Made by a program: the position numbers and the translations under genes. The notes beneath the pieces are model-generated. The model did not search any database. It was given only the letters and a program-made list of their open reading frames with translations, and was not told where the DNA came from. A stretch of DNA of 64,000 nucleotides, from contig CAVSZY010000004.1 of NCBI GenBank assembly GCA_963732585.1, forward strand, positions 1-64,000, read 5' to 3'. Each line of letters begins with the position of its first letter. Position 1 is the stretch's first letter. Shown here piece after piece: positions 45,973-55,124 of this stretch. Origin of the DNA: WLMZ01 sp963732585. Lineage in GTDB: Bacteria > Actinomycetota > Acidimicrobiia > Acidimicrobiales > Ilumatobacteraceae.

Positions 45973-47022
45973 TTAGTGGGTGTAGCGCGGCCAGGTATCG
46001 GCCACCCTGTAGCCGCCTGGCCACGGATCGGCCGGGTCGAGCAGCAGTGTCTTGTCCTCGGTGATCCAGGCCCGCCCGGAGATCGTCGGGTAAATCACTG
46101 CCTGCTCGCCGAGCGCCCCAACCTCGGCGATGCGACCGTAGAAGCGACTCTCGATGATCGAGCGTCCGAGGTATCGATCGCCGGTAGCCAACAACCCCTT
46201 GGCGTGCATCACGGCCATCAGCGCCGAGCACCCTGTACCGGTCGGCGAACGGTCGATCTTGCCTGGGTTGACCACGCACGCGTTGCGGCTCGACGGCAAC
46301 CCGTCGACGGTTTCCATCGCCCCGGTGACGAAGCAGAACGAATAGTGATCCCATTCCGGCAGCGTCGGGTGACGGAACGGCAACTGTTCGTTGGCCGCGG
46401 CGACGATACGGCGCCCGAGTTCGGCAAGGCGCGGGGCCTCGTCGGGAACCACCTCAAGGCCGAGATCGCCTGCCCGCACGATCACAAAGCTGTCGCCACC
46501 AAAGGCCGTGTCGACCGTCAGCGTGCCGAGGCCTTCAACGTGAAGAGGCACCTGCAGACGCTGAGCGAAGCAAGCGACATTGCGAAACGTGATCCGTTCG
46601 GCCTTGCCCTCGCGACACTCCGCCTCCACCTCCACCAGCCCACCCGGCGCCTCGAGCACCAGCTTGGTTACCGGCTCGGTCATCGCCACGATGCCCCGGT
46701 CGAGCAATACGGTGGCCACGCAGATCGTGTTCGATCCGGACATCGGCGGGGTGTCCTGCGGCTCCATGATGATGAACCCCATCGCCGCTCGCGGGTCCTT
46801 GGCCGGGACCAGCAAGTTGACGTGACGAAAGACGCCGCCACGCGGCTCGTTGAGCACGAAGTTGCGCAGTCGACCGTCGTTGGCGATGAATCGTGATTGT
46901 TCCCAGATGGTGTCCCCCGGTGGCGCTTCGACACCGCCGATGATCACGTCGCCGACCTCGCCTTCGGCGTGACAACCAACAATCTGCACGTGCTCGCTCG
47001 ATCGATCCATGGCCCCAACCAT
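45973..47022 (-). CDS. proline-racemase-family protein with Ser/Thr in place of both catalytic Cys
   Basis: 349 residues. Family blocks are GCHAEGEVGDVIIGG, PPMSGSNTICVATVLL, FGGDSFVIV and IDRSPTGTGCSALMAV. In proline racemase and 4-hydroxyproline epimerase the two bases are Cys (MCGHxT and DRSPCGTG). Here they are Ser (MSGSNT) and Thr (SPTGTG). T3LHypD dehydratases replace only the first, by Thr. The reaction is therefore uncertain: epimerase, dehydratase or another amino-acid lyase. It is a single gene between an aldolase and an ABC exporter. ATG 47022 or 47010 may be the start. Confidence 0.75.
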   Translation of the reverse strand: MVGAMDRSSEHVQIVGCHAEGEVGDVIIGGVEAPPGDTIWEQSRFIANDGRLRNFVLNEPRGGVFRHVNLLVPAKDPRAAMGFIIMEPQDTPPMSGSNTICVATVLLDRGIVAMTEPVTKLVLEAPGGLVEVEAECREGKAERITFRNVACFAQRLQVPLHVEGLGTLTVDTAFGGDSFVIVRAGDLGLEVVPDEAPRLAELGRRIVAAANEQLPFRHPTLPEWDHYSFCFVTGAMETVDGLPSSRNACVVNPGKIDRSPTGTGCSALMAVMHAKGLLATGDRYLGRSIIESRFYGRIAEVGALGEQAVIYPTISGRAWITEDKTLLLDPADPWPGGYRVADTWPRYTH

Positions 47023-47032
47023 AGGCCTGGGC

Positions 47033-48010
47033 TCAGCGGTCCTTGGAGTAGATCTGGCGGATGATCTCTTCGATCTCTGGTTCCTCGATCGTCAGGTCGC
47101 GCACCTGCACTTCGGCGGCGACTCGGGCTATTGCTGCGGCCGCGGAGATTCGTTCAGGGTCGAATCGGAACGAGTGTCGCGGACCGTCGCTGTGCACCTC
47201 GTCGAGTCCGTCGGCTCGCAAGCGCTCGATCGTCGCCGCGCTCGCGGTCTGTTCCAGATCGATGATGAGGGTGCGGTAGGGCTGGTGGAGGCGAACGAGA
47301 TCGTCGAGCAACCCGTCGGAGATCACCCGCCCGTGGTCGATGATCACCACCCGCTGGCACAGCCGTTCGACGTCACCGAGATCGTGGGTGGTCAACACCA
47401 CGGTGGTACCGCGCTGGCGCTGCAACTCGATCACGGCGGCACGCACAGCGTGCTTGCTGACAACGTCAAGGCCGATCGTCGGTTCGTCCAAGAACAGCAA
47501 CGACGGTTGATGCAACAACGCCGCCGCCAACTCGGCGCGCATGCGTTGCCCGAGTGAAAGTTGCCGCACTGGCACCTCCAGCAGTGGCCCCAACTCGAAG
47601 GTGTCGGTCAGCGACGACATCTGCTGGCGGGTGAGGTCGGGCCCAAGCTGGTGGAGCTTGGCGAGCAGATCGAAGCTGTCGCGTAGCGCCAGGTCCCACC
47701 ACAGGTTGGAACGTTGCCCGAAGACCACGCCGATTCGCCGGGCCAGTTGGCGGCGATCGGTCAGCGGCGTCAAACCAGCGACGGTGAGGCACCCCGAGGT
47801 CGGCGCCAGGATGCCGGACATCATCTTGATCGTCGTGCTCTTGCCGGCACCGTTGGGGCCGAGGTAGCCGACGATCTCTCCGGGTTCGACGCGCAGCGAG
47901 ATGTTCGAGACCGCCTCGACGATCACCCGTTCGCGGCGAAAGCGGCCGCGGGATCGACGCACCGCGAAGTGCTTGCAGAGGTCGTGTGCTTCGATGATCG
48001 CTGTGCTCAT
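47033..48010 (-). CDS. ABC-2 exporter ATPase, cassette B
   Basis: 325 residues. Walker A is GYLGPNGAGKSTTIK, the signature QLSLGQRMRAELA and Walker B LFLDEPTIGLD, with a C-terminal regulatory tail ending DLTIEEPEIEEII. It is a clear paralog of the cassette A ATPase. The ATG at 48010 overlaps the stop of the permease upstream; a longer frame starts inside that permease and is not used. Confidence 0.85.
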   Translation of the reverse strand: MSTAIIEAHDLCKHFAVRRSRGRFRRERVIVEAVSNISLRVEPGEIVGYLGPNGAGKSTTIKMMSGILAPTSGCLTVAGLTPLTDRRQLARRIGVVFGQRSNLWWDLALRDSFDLLAKLHQLGPDLTRQQMSSLTDTFELGPLLEVPVRQLSLGQRMRAELAAALLHQPSLLFLDEPTIGLDVVSKHAVRAAVIELQRQRGTTVVLTTHDLGDVERLCQRVVIIDHGRVISDGLLDDLVRLHQPYRTLIIDLEQTASAATIERLRADGLDEVHSDGPRHSFRFDPERISAAAAIARVAAEVQVRDLTIEEPEIEEIIRQIYSKDR

Positions 48011-48825
48011 GAACCGGTGCTTTCGTAATGGCGCAGGCCCTGTCGCCAGATCAACGCCGCGACGCACACCGCGGGAACGACGATCATCGGGCTGATGAGC
48101 TGCACCCACGTGGGAATGCCGAGTGGGTTGTCGGCCCCCAGCGCGTACATCACGGGGAGATAGATCACCCCACCGATGGGTACCAACCCAAAGGCGAAGA
48201 CCCGCAGCCAATCGGGGAAGATGTGCGTCGGATACTCGGCCAGGAAGCTACCGCCGAAGGTGAAGGCGCTGGCGAATTCCTGGGTGTTCGGCGACCAGAA
48301 CGAGACGGTGCCGGTCGCCAGAAAGATCGATGAAAAGGTGAGCACAGCGCTGGCCATGCCGACGACGATGAGCACGACACCGACGGCGCTGAGGTGGATA
48401 TCGCCGACGGTAACCACCAGGACGAGCACGATCACCGATTGCAGCACACGGCTCAGGCGGCGCAAGGCAAACGCTTGGGCCAGCGTCTGGCTCAACACGC
48501 CGACAGGGCGCAGCAGAAACTTGTCGAACGATCCGGTGCGCACGAACTCCGGCAGGTAGTGGATCGAACCCATCAAGAAGTCGGAAAGGCCGAATGCCAG
48601 CGAGGCAACGGAATACAGAAAGAGGACCTGGCCCCGAGTCCAACCACCGAGGGTTTCCACGGAGGAGAAGATGACGACGATCGCCAACGCATCGAATGCG
48701 GTGATGATCACCTGGGCGACCACGAAGGCCGCGAACGTGCTGCGGTAGGTCAACTCGCTGCGAACTTGTGCTGCTGCCAGTATGCGAAAGGCTCGGATGT
48801 CGGTGCGCAGGCGCTCAGCCACCAT
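48007..48825 (-). CDS. ABC-2 exporter permease, cassette B
   Basis: 272 residues, six helices, with RTGSFDKFLLRPVGVLSQ in the same place as permeases of cassette A. ATG 48825 overlaps the preceding permease's end by eleven bases. It partners the permease encoded at 48815-49624. Confidence 0.8.
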   Translation of the reverse strand: MVAERLRTDIRAFRILAAAQVRSELTYRSTFAAFVVAQVIITAFDALAIVVIFSSVETLGGWTRGQVLFLYSVASLAFGLSDFLMGSIHYLPEFVRTGSFDKFLLRPVGVLSQTLAQAFALRRLSRVLQSVIVLVLVVTVGDIHLSAVGVVLIVVGMASAVLTFSSIFLATGTVSFWSPNTQEFASAFTFGGSFLAEYPTHIFPDWLRVFAFGLVPIGGVIYLPVMYALGADNPLGIPTWVQLISPMIVVPAVCVAALIWRQGLRHYESTGS

Positions 48826-49624
48826 CGATGACCAGCTTTCGCTGAGCGCGACCAAAGACGAACAGCCCAAGCATATGCAAGGCGGCGATCCACGTCACCT
48901 GCACGACGAGTAGGTGCGCGCCGTTCCACGTCCCGAGCAACACTTCGCTAGGAAATTGCAGCATGGCGGCGAAGGGCAGGTGCCTCACCACGGTCTCCAA
49001 ACTGCCGGGAATCAACTGCAACGGCAGCAACGACCCAGTGCCGAAGAGCATGAGCGTCGTCGACAAGCTCATCCAGCCTCGGGCGTCGCCGACCACCCAG
49101 AACGAGATCAGACTGACCAAGAACCACCACCGACTGGCCAGGGCCGCAGCACCGAAAACGGCGACGATAAACCAGGCCCATCGCCCGACGTCGGCGGGCA
49201 GGTGCAGATCGAAGAGCGCGAGACCAACCAGCAACGGCGGGATGCCACGCAGTGCTATGGCGTTCACGCTTTGGCCAACGAACACCGCAGCCCAGTACGT
49301 CGACACATCGGCCGGGCGTTGCAGATCCACGGCGATGTCGCCGGTGCGGACTCGATCGGCGAGATCGCTCCACCCGAACATGGAGATGACCCGCAGCAAC
49401 CCTTGGCCAACGAAGACGACGACCAGCGCGCCGCTCAACGACAAACCGTCGATCGCCCCGTTGCCCTCAGCGGCGCGGCTGCGAAACAGGGCGGTCATCG
49501 TCGAGGCCATGATGATCGCGAACACCGAGTTGGTGAAGGCCCCAGCGACGGACGCCAACCGGTAGGCGTTCTGGCGTCGAAAGCTCAGTCGCGCCACACA
49601 AAGGTATGCGGTGGCCATCGACAT
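48815..49624 (-). CDS. ABC-2 exporter permease, first gene of cassette B
   Basis: About 269 residues from ATG 49624 (MSMATAYLCVARLSFRRQNA). The start of the family fold matches here; longer frames would add a hydrophobic stretch and cross the divergent L,D-transpeptidase gene. The block RVRTGDIAVDLQRPADVS is the usual cytoplasmic motif. The start is the least sure in the cassette (49672 or 49750 are alternatives). Confidence 0.7.
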   Translation of the reverse strand: MSMATAYLCVARLSFRRQNAYRLASVAGAFTNSVFAIIMASTMTALFRSRAAEGNGAIDGLSLSGALVVVFVGQGLLRVISMFGWSDLADRVRTGDIAVDLQRPADVSTYWAAVFVGQSVNAIALRGIPPLLVGLALFDLHLPADVGRWAWFIVAVFGAAALASRWWFLVSLISFWVVGDARGWMSLSTTLMLFGTGSLLPLQLIPGSLETVVRHLPFAAMLQFPSEVLLGTWNGAHLLVVQVTWIAALHMLGLFVFGRAQRKLVIDGG

Positions 49625-49722
49625 GGGTAGCCACGCTAGTCCTGGCCGAACGGTCACCGCGGCGCTGAACATATTTGCGCACGCAACGGTGATGATGCCA
49701 AAGCGCGGCCGCACGGCTCCGC

Positions 49723-49728
49723 TAACCT
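49723..49728 (+). promoter_or_regulatory. TANNNT -10 box of the L,D-transpeptidase gene
   Basis: TAACCT is seven bases before GTG 49736 with no Shine-Dalgarno sequence. Confidence 0.45.
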
Positions 49729-49735
49729 TGATGCC

Positions 49736-50788
49736 GTGACCACCAGACATGTGCCGATCAGGTCGTATGCCGATCGAAAAGCTACTGATGGCGCCGGCTT
49801 TGACCGGCGGGCAATGATGACGTTGGTCGTCGGCGTCACCGCAGTGATCGGCCTGATTGCCATCAAGGGCGGTGGCGATCCTTCCGGGGTAACGATCATC
49901 GCTTCGCCCGCCACCGAAAACTCGCTGGCCGACGCTTCTGCTGCTGGCGCGCCGACCGATACCGCGGCAGTCATTGCGGCTGTCGCCGGCAGCGACGTCG
50001 CCGCTGTAACCGATGGCTCTCTCGTCGATCTGGCCGGTGACGATCCAGCGATCGAGTCGTGCACGTTGTCGGTGCAATCGGTTCGCCAAGGCTCCACCGG
50101 TGAAAGCGTGTCGTGCCTGCAACAGGCCTTGTTCGATGCCGGGTATTACAGCGGCGGGCAAACCGGCGAATTCGATCAAGCCACCTATGAAGCGTCACGG
50201 AAAATGCAGGAAGACCGCAACCTGTTCGTCGACGGCATCGTCGGGCGCGAATCGGCGCTGTCGCTGGGCATCTGGCCCGACGAAGCATCGCTTGTGGTGC
50301 GCACCCCTGTCCCGCCGGCCGGTGCCGTCGATCTGCTCGGCTACCCGTTGTCGTCGGTTGCTTCCAGCGGTCCCGATGCGCCTGCGTTGCCGGCCAACTC
50401 CGGCCGTGGCAAGCGCCTGGTGTACGACCGTGCCGGCCAGCGGGTGTGGGCCGTCAGCAAAGACGAGGTGGTCATCCGTTCCTGGCTGATCGCTGGCAGC
50501 AAGTACTCCAACGAGTTGCCCGGCACCCATCAGGTCTATAGCCGATCCGACGTCTCCACGGCGTGGAATGGCAAGGCCTGGCTGCCAAAGATGGTGCGTT
50601 GGCTAAAGACCGATATCGGCGCTATCGGCTTCCACGCCATCCCCTTGCACGTCGAGGATGACAGTCCGTATCAAACCGAGGCCGAGCTTGGCCAGCGCCT
50701 CTCCGGTGGCTGTCAACGTCAAGCTAATCGGGATGCCGATTTCACCTGGGATTTCGCCCAGATCGGCACCACCGTCGTCGTCATCTAA
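49736..50788 (+). CDS. L,D-transpeptidase with peptidoglycan-binding domain
   Basis: 350 residues. A membrane helix (MMTLVVGVTAVIGLIAI, near 27-43) is followed by a spacer, then a PG_binding_1 domain (QGSTGESVSCLQQALFDAGY, near 117-175) and a YkuD domain from about 225. The catalytic region is IGFHAIPLHVEDD with LSGGCQRQANRDA (Cys nucleophile). The enzyme makes 3-3 crosslinks or attaches proteins in peptidoglycan outside the membrane. It is divergent from cassette B. Confidence 0.85.
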   Translation: MTTRHVPIRSYADRKATDGAGFDRRAMMTLVVGVTAVIGLIAIKGGGDPSGVTIIASPATENSLADASAAGAPTDTAAVIAAVAGSDVAAVTDGSLVDLAGDDPAIESCTLSVQSVRQGSTGESVSCLQQALFDAGYYSGGQTGEFDQATYEASRKMQEDRNLFVDGIVGRESALSLGIWPDEASLVVRTPVPPAGAVDLLGYPLSSVASSGPDAPALPANSGRGKRLVYDRAGQRVWAVSKDEVVIRSWLIAGSKYSNELPGTHQVYSRSDVSTAWNGKAWLPKMVRWLKTDIGAIGFHAIPLHVEDDSPYQTEAELGQRLSGGCQRQANRDADFTWDFAQIGTTVVVI

Positions 50789-50822
50789 TGGGCGGCTAGA
50801 TTGGCCCATCGGCGCCCAGCCG

Positions 50823-52784
50823 TCAGCTGATCGCGGTTTGCTCGAACATCCAGTCGACGACGATCCGTGCCCCAGCTTCGGTGAAGTGCAGCCCGTCGCG
50901 ACGCACGATTTCGCCGCCGACATCGGGCAAGCATTGCTCCGCAGCGACCGGGCAGATCAACTCGTCGGCCCGGGCCAGCGAGATCGACGACGTCCAGCGT
51001 GATTGCAACTCGGCGTAGGCCTGCGCGTAACACGGGGCAGCACCCGGCGCTTCGGCCCCGTAGTCGCCACCCATCTGCGGCGGGACGACGAGGATGATCC
51101 GCGAGCCGGCCGAGCTGAGATCGGTGACGTAACGATCGCCGGCGTCGGCAATGGCCGCCTGGCCTGCAGCCGAGCACGGATCGTACGCTTGGCCCTGCCA
51201 CAGGAACGGATCCCAGGTGCCGCCGAGAAAGATGACCACCTGTTGGGGCTGGTAGCGGGCGACATCGTCGGCAAGGCGCAGCCTGATCCCCGAGCACAAT
51301 TCGGTGGAGAACAGGTTGTTCTGATCCTCGGCCAGCGCGCTCATCGTGCACCCCGGGGCGGCGCGTACCGCGACCTGCATGTTGCGATTGGCAGCCTCGC
51401 TGATGATCCGTTCACGAATGCCGTACACCACTGAGTCACCGACCACCAGCAGACGCTGCGGCACAGGCTCCACCGACGCGGGCACCGAGGTGACGCTTGA
51501 CGGGTCGGCGCTGATCGTGGTCGGCGGCGCAGGTTCGGGCGGGGCAACGCTGGCCAACGGCGCGCGAAGCGCGTCGGCGGTTGCCGCGTCTACCTCGGGG
51601 AGCGGTTGGCGGGCGACGGCGAGAATGACCACGCCAGCAACGGCGGCGACACCGACGGCGCCGAGCAGACCACGCAGCTGCCAATCCCCCTCCCGGATGT
51701 GGCGTTCGAACAACTCATAGCTGAGCGCGGCGGCCAAGATCGAGCCGCCGAGCACCACCGGGAAACGGGCCCAGGCCGAGCCGCCGTAGGGCTGCATCAG
51801 CACGACGATCGGCCAATGGAAGAGATAGACGCCATAGCTCCAACGACCGATCAAGCCGATCGTGTGGCCGACGAAGGCCTCATCGATGATCGCCAGCGAG
51901 TCGAGGTGGGCGGCACCGGCGGCGGCGAGCGCACCGGCCAGGCTGACGATCAGCAGTTGCCCTTGATAGGTGGTCAACGATTGCCCGTCGAGGGCCAGGC
52001 AGGCGGCGACGATGACCACCGTGGCGCAGCCGAGCATCCAACGCGCCGTGGTCGCCGCCAACTCGCGGCCGAAGAACAACGCCGACAGAGCGGCCCCCAT
52101 CAAGAACGCCGGGGCCCGGGTATCGGTGCCGACGTAGAGCCGTTCGATCGAGGCCTCGGATCCTGCCAGGTACATCTGCCAGGCACCGAGCGCAACGGCA
52201 AGCACCCCGGCACCGACCAGCACGCCCGGCCGACGACCGAAGCGCCAGGCGACGAGGACGATCAACGGCCAAATGACATAGAATTGTTCCTCGATCGCCA
52301 GGCTCCACAGGTGGTCGAGCGCGCTCGGGTTGGCGAAGATCTCCCAATAACTTTGCTTCTCGGCGATGCGTGTCCAGTTGCTGGTGTAACTCAACGCGCC
52401 GAACGTTTCGCTGCGGGTCGGCACCGGCCATTGATTCGGCGGGAACTGCGAGATGATCGCGACCAGCACCAAGAGCACGGCCAGGCCGGGGATCAAACGG
52501 CGTGCTCTGCGCAGCCAAAAGCGCCGGAGAGCGACGTGATCGCTGGACGCTAACTCGCGCAGCAGAACTCCCGTGATCAGATACCCGGAGAGCGCCATGA
52601 AGACGTCGACGCCGACCCAGCCTGCTTTCAGCACACCGCTGTGGAACGCGACAACAGCGATCACCGCCCAGCCGCGCAACCCGTCGAGCCCAGGGCGATG
52701 TGTGGCAAAAGCACCGGGGGAACTTGCGCTGTGAGGCGCGAACGAACCCGCGGTGGATGACTGCACGCAGCAACGATAGGGCAT
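50823..52784 (-). CDS. OafA/YrhL acyltransferase with C-terminal SGNH domain
   Basis: 653 residues. Acyltransferase_3 domain: RPGLDGLRGWAVIAVVAFHS, the R/K-rich loop RRFWLRRARRLIPG, HLWSLAIEEQFYVIWPL and about ten helices to residue 400. After a Pro-rich linker an SGNH hydrolase-like domain carries LLVVGDSVVYGIR and GLHFTEAGARIV. Such fusions O-acetylate cell-wall polysaccharide or glycolipid. ATG 52784 is preferred over the TTG at 52799. It is convergent with the L,D-transpeptidase gene. Confidence 0.85.
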   Translation of the reverse strand: MPYRCCVQSSTAGSFAPHSASSPGAFATHRPGLDGLRGWAVIAVVAFHSGVLKAGWVGVDVFMALSGYLITGVLLRELASSDHVALRRFWLRRARRLIPGLAVLLVLVAIISQFPPNQWPVPTRSETFGALSYTSNWTRIAEKQSYWEIFANPSALDHLWSLAIEEQFYVIWPLIVLVAWRFGRRPGVLVGAGVLAVALGAWQMYLAGSEASIERLYVGTDTRAPAFLMGAALSALFFGRELAATTARWMLGCATVVIVAACLALDGQSLTTYQGQLLIVSLAGALAAAGAAHLDSLAIIDEAFVGHTIGLIGRWSYGVYLFHWPIVVLMQPYGGSAWARFPVVLGGSILAAALSYELFERHIREGDWQLRGLLGAVGVAAVAGVVILAVARQPLPEVDAATADALRAPLASVAPPEPAPPTTISADPSSVTSVPASVEPVPQRLLVVGDSVVYGIRERIISEAANRNMQVAVRAAPGCTMSALAEDQNNLFSTELCSGIRLRLADDVARYQPQQVVIFLGGTWDPFLWQGQAYDPCSAAGQAAIADAGDRYVTDLSSAGSRIILVVPPQMGGDYGAEAPGAAPCYAQAYAELQSRWTSSISLARADELICPVAAEQCLPDVGGEIVRRDGLHFTEAGARIVVDWMFEQTAIS

Positions 52785-52822
52785 GAACGGCCAGGCCAAA
52801 CATTCCCCTCGTTGAGAAGGGG

Positions 52823-52828
52823 TAGCGT
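52823..52828 (+). promoter_or_regulatory. TANNNT -10 box of the dienelactone hydrolase gene
   Basis: TAGCGT is seven bases before ATG 52836. It shares a short intergenic region with the divergent OafA-like gene. Confidence 0.45.
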
Positions 52829-52835
52829 CGCGGTC

Positions 52836-53528
52836 ATGTCACAGATCGTCGAATTTCCCAGCAACGGCGGCACTGCCCCCGGCCACTTGTTCCTTCCCGA
52901 GTCCGGCTCCGGCCCGGGCGTGATCGTGCTCCAAGAGTGGTGGGGTATCGAGCCGAGCATCCTCGACATCGCCCAGCGCCTGAGCGCCGAAGGTTTCGTC
53001 GCCCTTGTGCCCGACCTCTATCGTGGCGAACTCGCCGAGCACTACGAGATGGATAAGGCGGGGGCGCTGATGACCGCATTGCCGCCGGAGCGCGCCGCGA
53101 GCGACATGAGCGCAGCGGTGGACTTTCTTGCCGAGCACCCCGGGGTCGTCGGCGACGGTATCGGCGTCATCGGCTTCTGTATGGGGGGCATGCTGGCGCT
53201 GCTGCTCGCGGCCCGCCGCCCTGATCGCATCGTTGCCGCGGTGCCCTTCTACGGCTTCCCGACCGGGGAGATGGAGCCCGACTGGCAACCGATGACCGCC
53301 GCGGTGCAGGCGCACCTCGCCGAATCCGACGACTTCTTCCCACCGTCGGCGGGTCGCGCCCTCGAGGCCAAGTTGCAGGCGATGGGCAAGGAGGCGACCT
53401 TCACCGTGCACGCTGGCACTGGGCACGCCTTCATGGCGCCGCACAATGCGCTGGGCACTCGCGATGAGGAAGTCGCGGCACGCGTCTGGCCGCTGGCGGT
53501 GGCCTTCCTGCACGACAAGCTCGCCTGA
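52836..53528 (+). CDS. dienelactone hydrolase family protein
   Basis: 230 residues, alpha/beta hydrolase. The nucleophile elbow is GVIGFCMGGMLALL (Cys, as in dienelactone hydrolase), the Asp is probably in AESDDFFPP and the His is in GTGHAFMAP. VIVLQEWWGIEPSI near residue 29 is typical of the family (Glu-Trp-Trp-Gly). It hydrolyses dienelactones or related esters; the true substrate is unknown. Confidence 0.85.
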   Translation: MSQIVEFPSNGGTAPGHLFLPESGSGPGVIVLQEWWGIEPSILDIAQRLSAEGFVALVPDLYRGELAEHYEMDKAGALMTALPPERAASDMSAAVDFLAEHPGVVGDGIGVIGFCMGGMLALLLAARRPDRIVAAVPFYGFPTGEMEPDWQPMTAAVQAHLAESDDFFPPSAGRALEAKLQAMGKEATFTVHAGTGHAFMAPHNALGTRDEEVAARVWPLAVAFLHDKLA

Positions 53529-53573
53529 CAGCTCGACTGACAGCTGACCTGGCAGCTCACCTAACAGCTGGGT
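53526..53573. repeat. four 12-bp tandem repeats (NxACAGCT-type)
   Basis: TGACAGCTCGAC, TGACAGCTGACC, TGGCAGCTCACC and TAACAGCTGGGT occur in register at 53526, 53538, 53550 and 53562, starting at the hydrolase stop codon. They may be regulator sites upstream of the secreted protein gene, or a chance expansion. Confidence 0.6.
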
Positions 53574-53692
53574 TGGGCTCTCACCGAACTCTCACCTGTT
53601 CGCGGGGCCGTTCCTACCCGCGGGCTCGATCATGTGTCTATCGGATCGAACAACCGACCCCCCAACACACAGACCGAACCAAAGGAACCACA

Positions 53693-54427
53693 ATGAACCC
53701 CACCAAGAAATTGGCCATCGCCACCGTCACCGCCGCTCTCACCCTCGGCGCAGGCAGCGGTTTGCTGCTGAGCATGCCAGGCGGAGCGTCGGCAGCCAGC
53801 ACCCCGGCCGACACGGTCGTCGCCGACGACAGCACGACCACCGACTCGGGCACGACCGATGCTGGCACCGATGTCGACAGCGACTCTGGCAAGCCGGCCC
53901 GCGGTGAGCGCTTCTCCGGCGGTCTGCAGAGCCTGGTCGATGACGGCACGATCACCGCCGAGCAGCGTGACGCTCTCGTCGCCGAGGTGCAATCGGCCCA
54001 CGCCGCAGCCGAGGCCGCTGGCACCGAGCACAACCGTGGCACACTGTTGTCCGCGGCGCTCGCCGCTCAGGTCAGCTCGGGTGCCTTGACCCAGGCCCAG
54101 GCTGACGCCATCACCGCTGCCGCCCCGGTAGGTCGCGGCGGTAAGGGTGGCGGCATGGGCGGTCGCCACGGTGGCCGCGGTCGCTTTGTCAACCTCGAAA
54201 CCGCAGCCACCGCCCTCGGCATCACCGCCGACGAACTGCAGACCGAACTGGCCGCTGGCAAGACGATTGCCGACGTCGCTGGCGAGAAGGGCGTCGCCGT
54301 CCAGACCGTGATCGATCAATTGGTCGCCGAGGCCACCGCCGAGCTGACCCAGCGGATCACCGACAAGGTCAACGGACTAGACACGGCTACCGCCGCCGAG
54401 ACCTCGGGTTCGGTGACCACCGACTGA
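53693..54427 (+). CDS. secreted Ala/Gly/Thr-rich protein of unknown function
   Basis: 244 residues. The signal peptide is LAIATVTAALTLGAGSGLLL, cleaved near ASAAST. A short Thr/Asp-rich linker is followed by two helical repeats (SLVDDGTITAEQRDALVAEV; SSGALTQAQADAITA), a Gly-rich patch (GRGGKGGGMGGRHGGRGR) and helix-rich repeats (LGITADELQTELAAGKTIAD) similar to DUF2680-like bacterial secreted proteins. AAAGGA lies before the ATG. It is monocistronic, ended by a strong hairpin. A stress or metal-binding role is only a guess. Confidence 0.6.
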   Translation: MNPTKKLAIATVTAALTLGAGSGLLLSMPGGASAASTPADTVVADDSTTTDSGTTDAGTDVDSDSGKPARGERFSGGLQSLVDDGTITAEQRDALVAEVQSAHAAAEAAGTEHNRGTLLSAALAAQVSSGALTQAQADAITAAAPVGRGGKGGGMGGRHGGRGRFVNLETAATALGITADELQTELAAGKTIADVAGEKGVAVQTVIDQLVAEATAELTQRITDKVNGLDTATAAETSGSVTTD

Positions 54428-54460
54428 TCCTGCCCAAGCATCTTCCCCCTCCCCCCGGCG

Positions 54461-54491
54461 AACGGTCGGTCACCCTTGGTGGCCGACCGTT
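54461..54491. terminator. strong bidirectional hairpin
   Basis: AACGGTCGGTCACC (54461-54474) pairs with GGTGGCCGACCGTT (54478-54491), 14 pairs with one G-T, around a CTT loop. It lies between convergent genes and can end both. Confidence 0.85.
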
Positions 54492-54499
54492 TGTCGCGT

Positions 54500-55117
54500 T
54501 CAACGAGCGCGTAGAGGTTGCAGCAGCATCGCCGTCGACACGGCCCACAGGTGCTCGATCTCGTCGGTCTTCAGACCGTGGTCGGCGCGCATGATGTCCA
54601 GCGATTCGAATGACATCAGCATGCTGATCGCCGTCGCCATGGCCTCTTTCGATTCGAGGTTGGCGTCCGGGTCGGCGTGAGCGACCAACTGCAGAACATG
54701 CTGGTGGAGATGGTTGCGAACCCGGGCCAGGCTGGCGGCGACAACCGGGTGGCGTGGAGCGCGCATCCTGGCGACGACGCCGACATTGCCGATCGCCTCG
54801 TACAGACGCAGGCGGTGGGCGACCAGCGTGGCGATCTGCGTGTCGATCGGTTCCAGCGGGTCCAACTGCAGCGCAAAGAGTTCGGCGTTGGCCCGGTAGT
54901 GGGCTCGGATAGCCTCGCGGGCCAGGTCGTCGACGTCGGAGAAGTAGCGAAACACCGAGCGAGCCGACACCGCGGAGCGATCGGCGATCTCGTCGGAGCT
55001 GGGACGCAGGTTGCCCTCGTGATACAACGCCAGCAACGCTTGGACGACTGCGTCGCGGTTGCGCTCGCGCCGTAAGGTGCGCCCGTCGTTGGCGCCTACC
55101 AGGCCCTCATCCGTCAT
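54500..55117 (-). CDS. TetR-family transcriptional regulator
   Basis: 205 residues. The helix-turn-helix is SSDEIADRSAVSARSVFRYF near residues 40-60, after RRERNRDAVVQALLALY. The C-terminal ligand domain is not recognised. It is preceded by TAAGGT seven bases before the ATG, so its mRNA may be leaderless. The neighbouring secreted protein and ankyrin gene are possible but unproven targets. Confidence 0.85.
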   Translation of the reverse strand: MTDEGLVGANDGRTLRRERNRDAVVQALLALYHEGNLRPSSDEIADRSAVSARSVFRYFSDVDDLAREAIRAHYRANAELFALQLDPLEPIDTQIATLVAHRLRLYEAIGNVGVVARMRAPRHPVVAASLARVRNHLHQHVLQLVAHADPDANLESKEAMATAISMLMSFESLDIMRADHGLKTDEIEHLWAVSTAMLLQPLRAR

Positions 55118-55124
55118 TGATCAG

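Noticed and set aside
48815..50179. 454-residue frame for the first permease of cassette B
   Set aside because: The upstream part is antisense to the L,D-transpeptidase gene; the permease fold starts near 49624.
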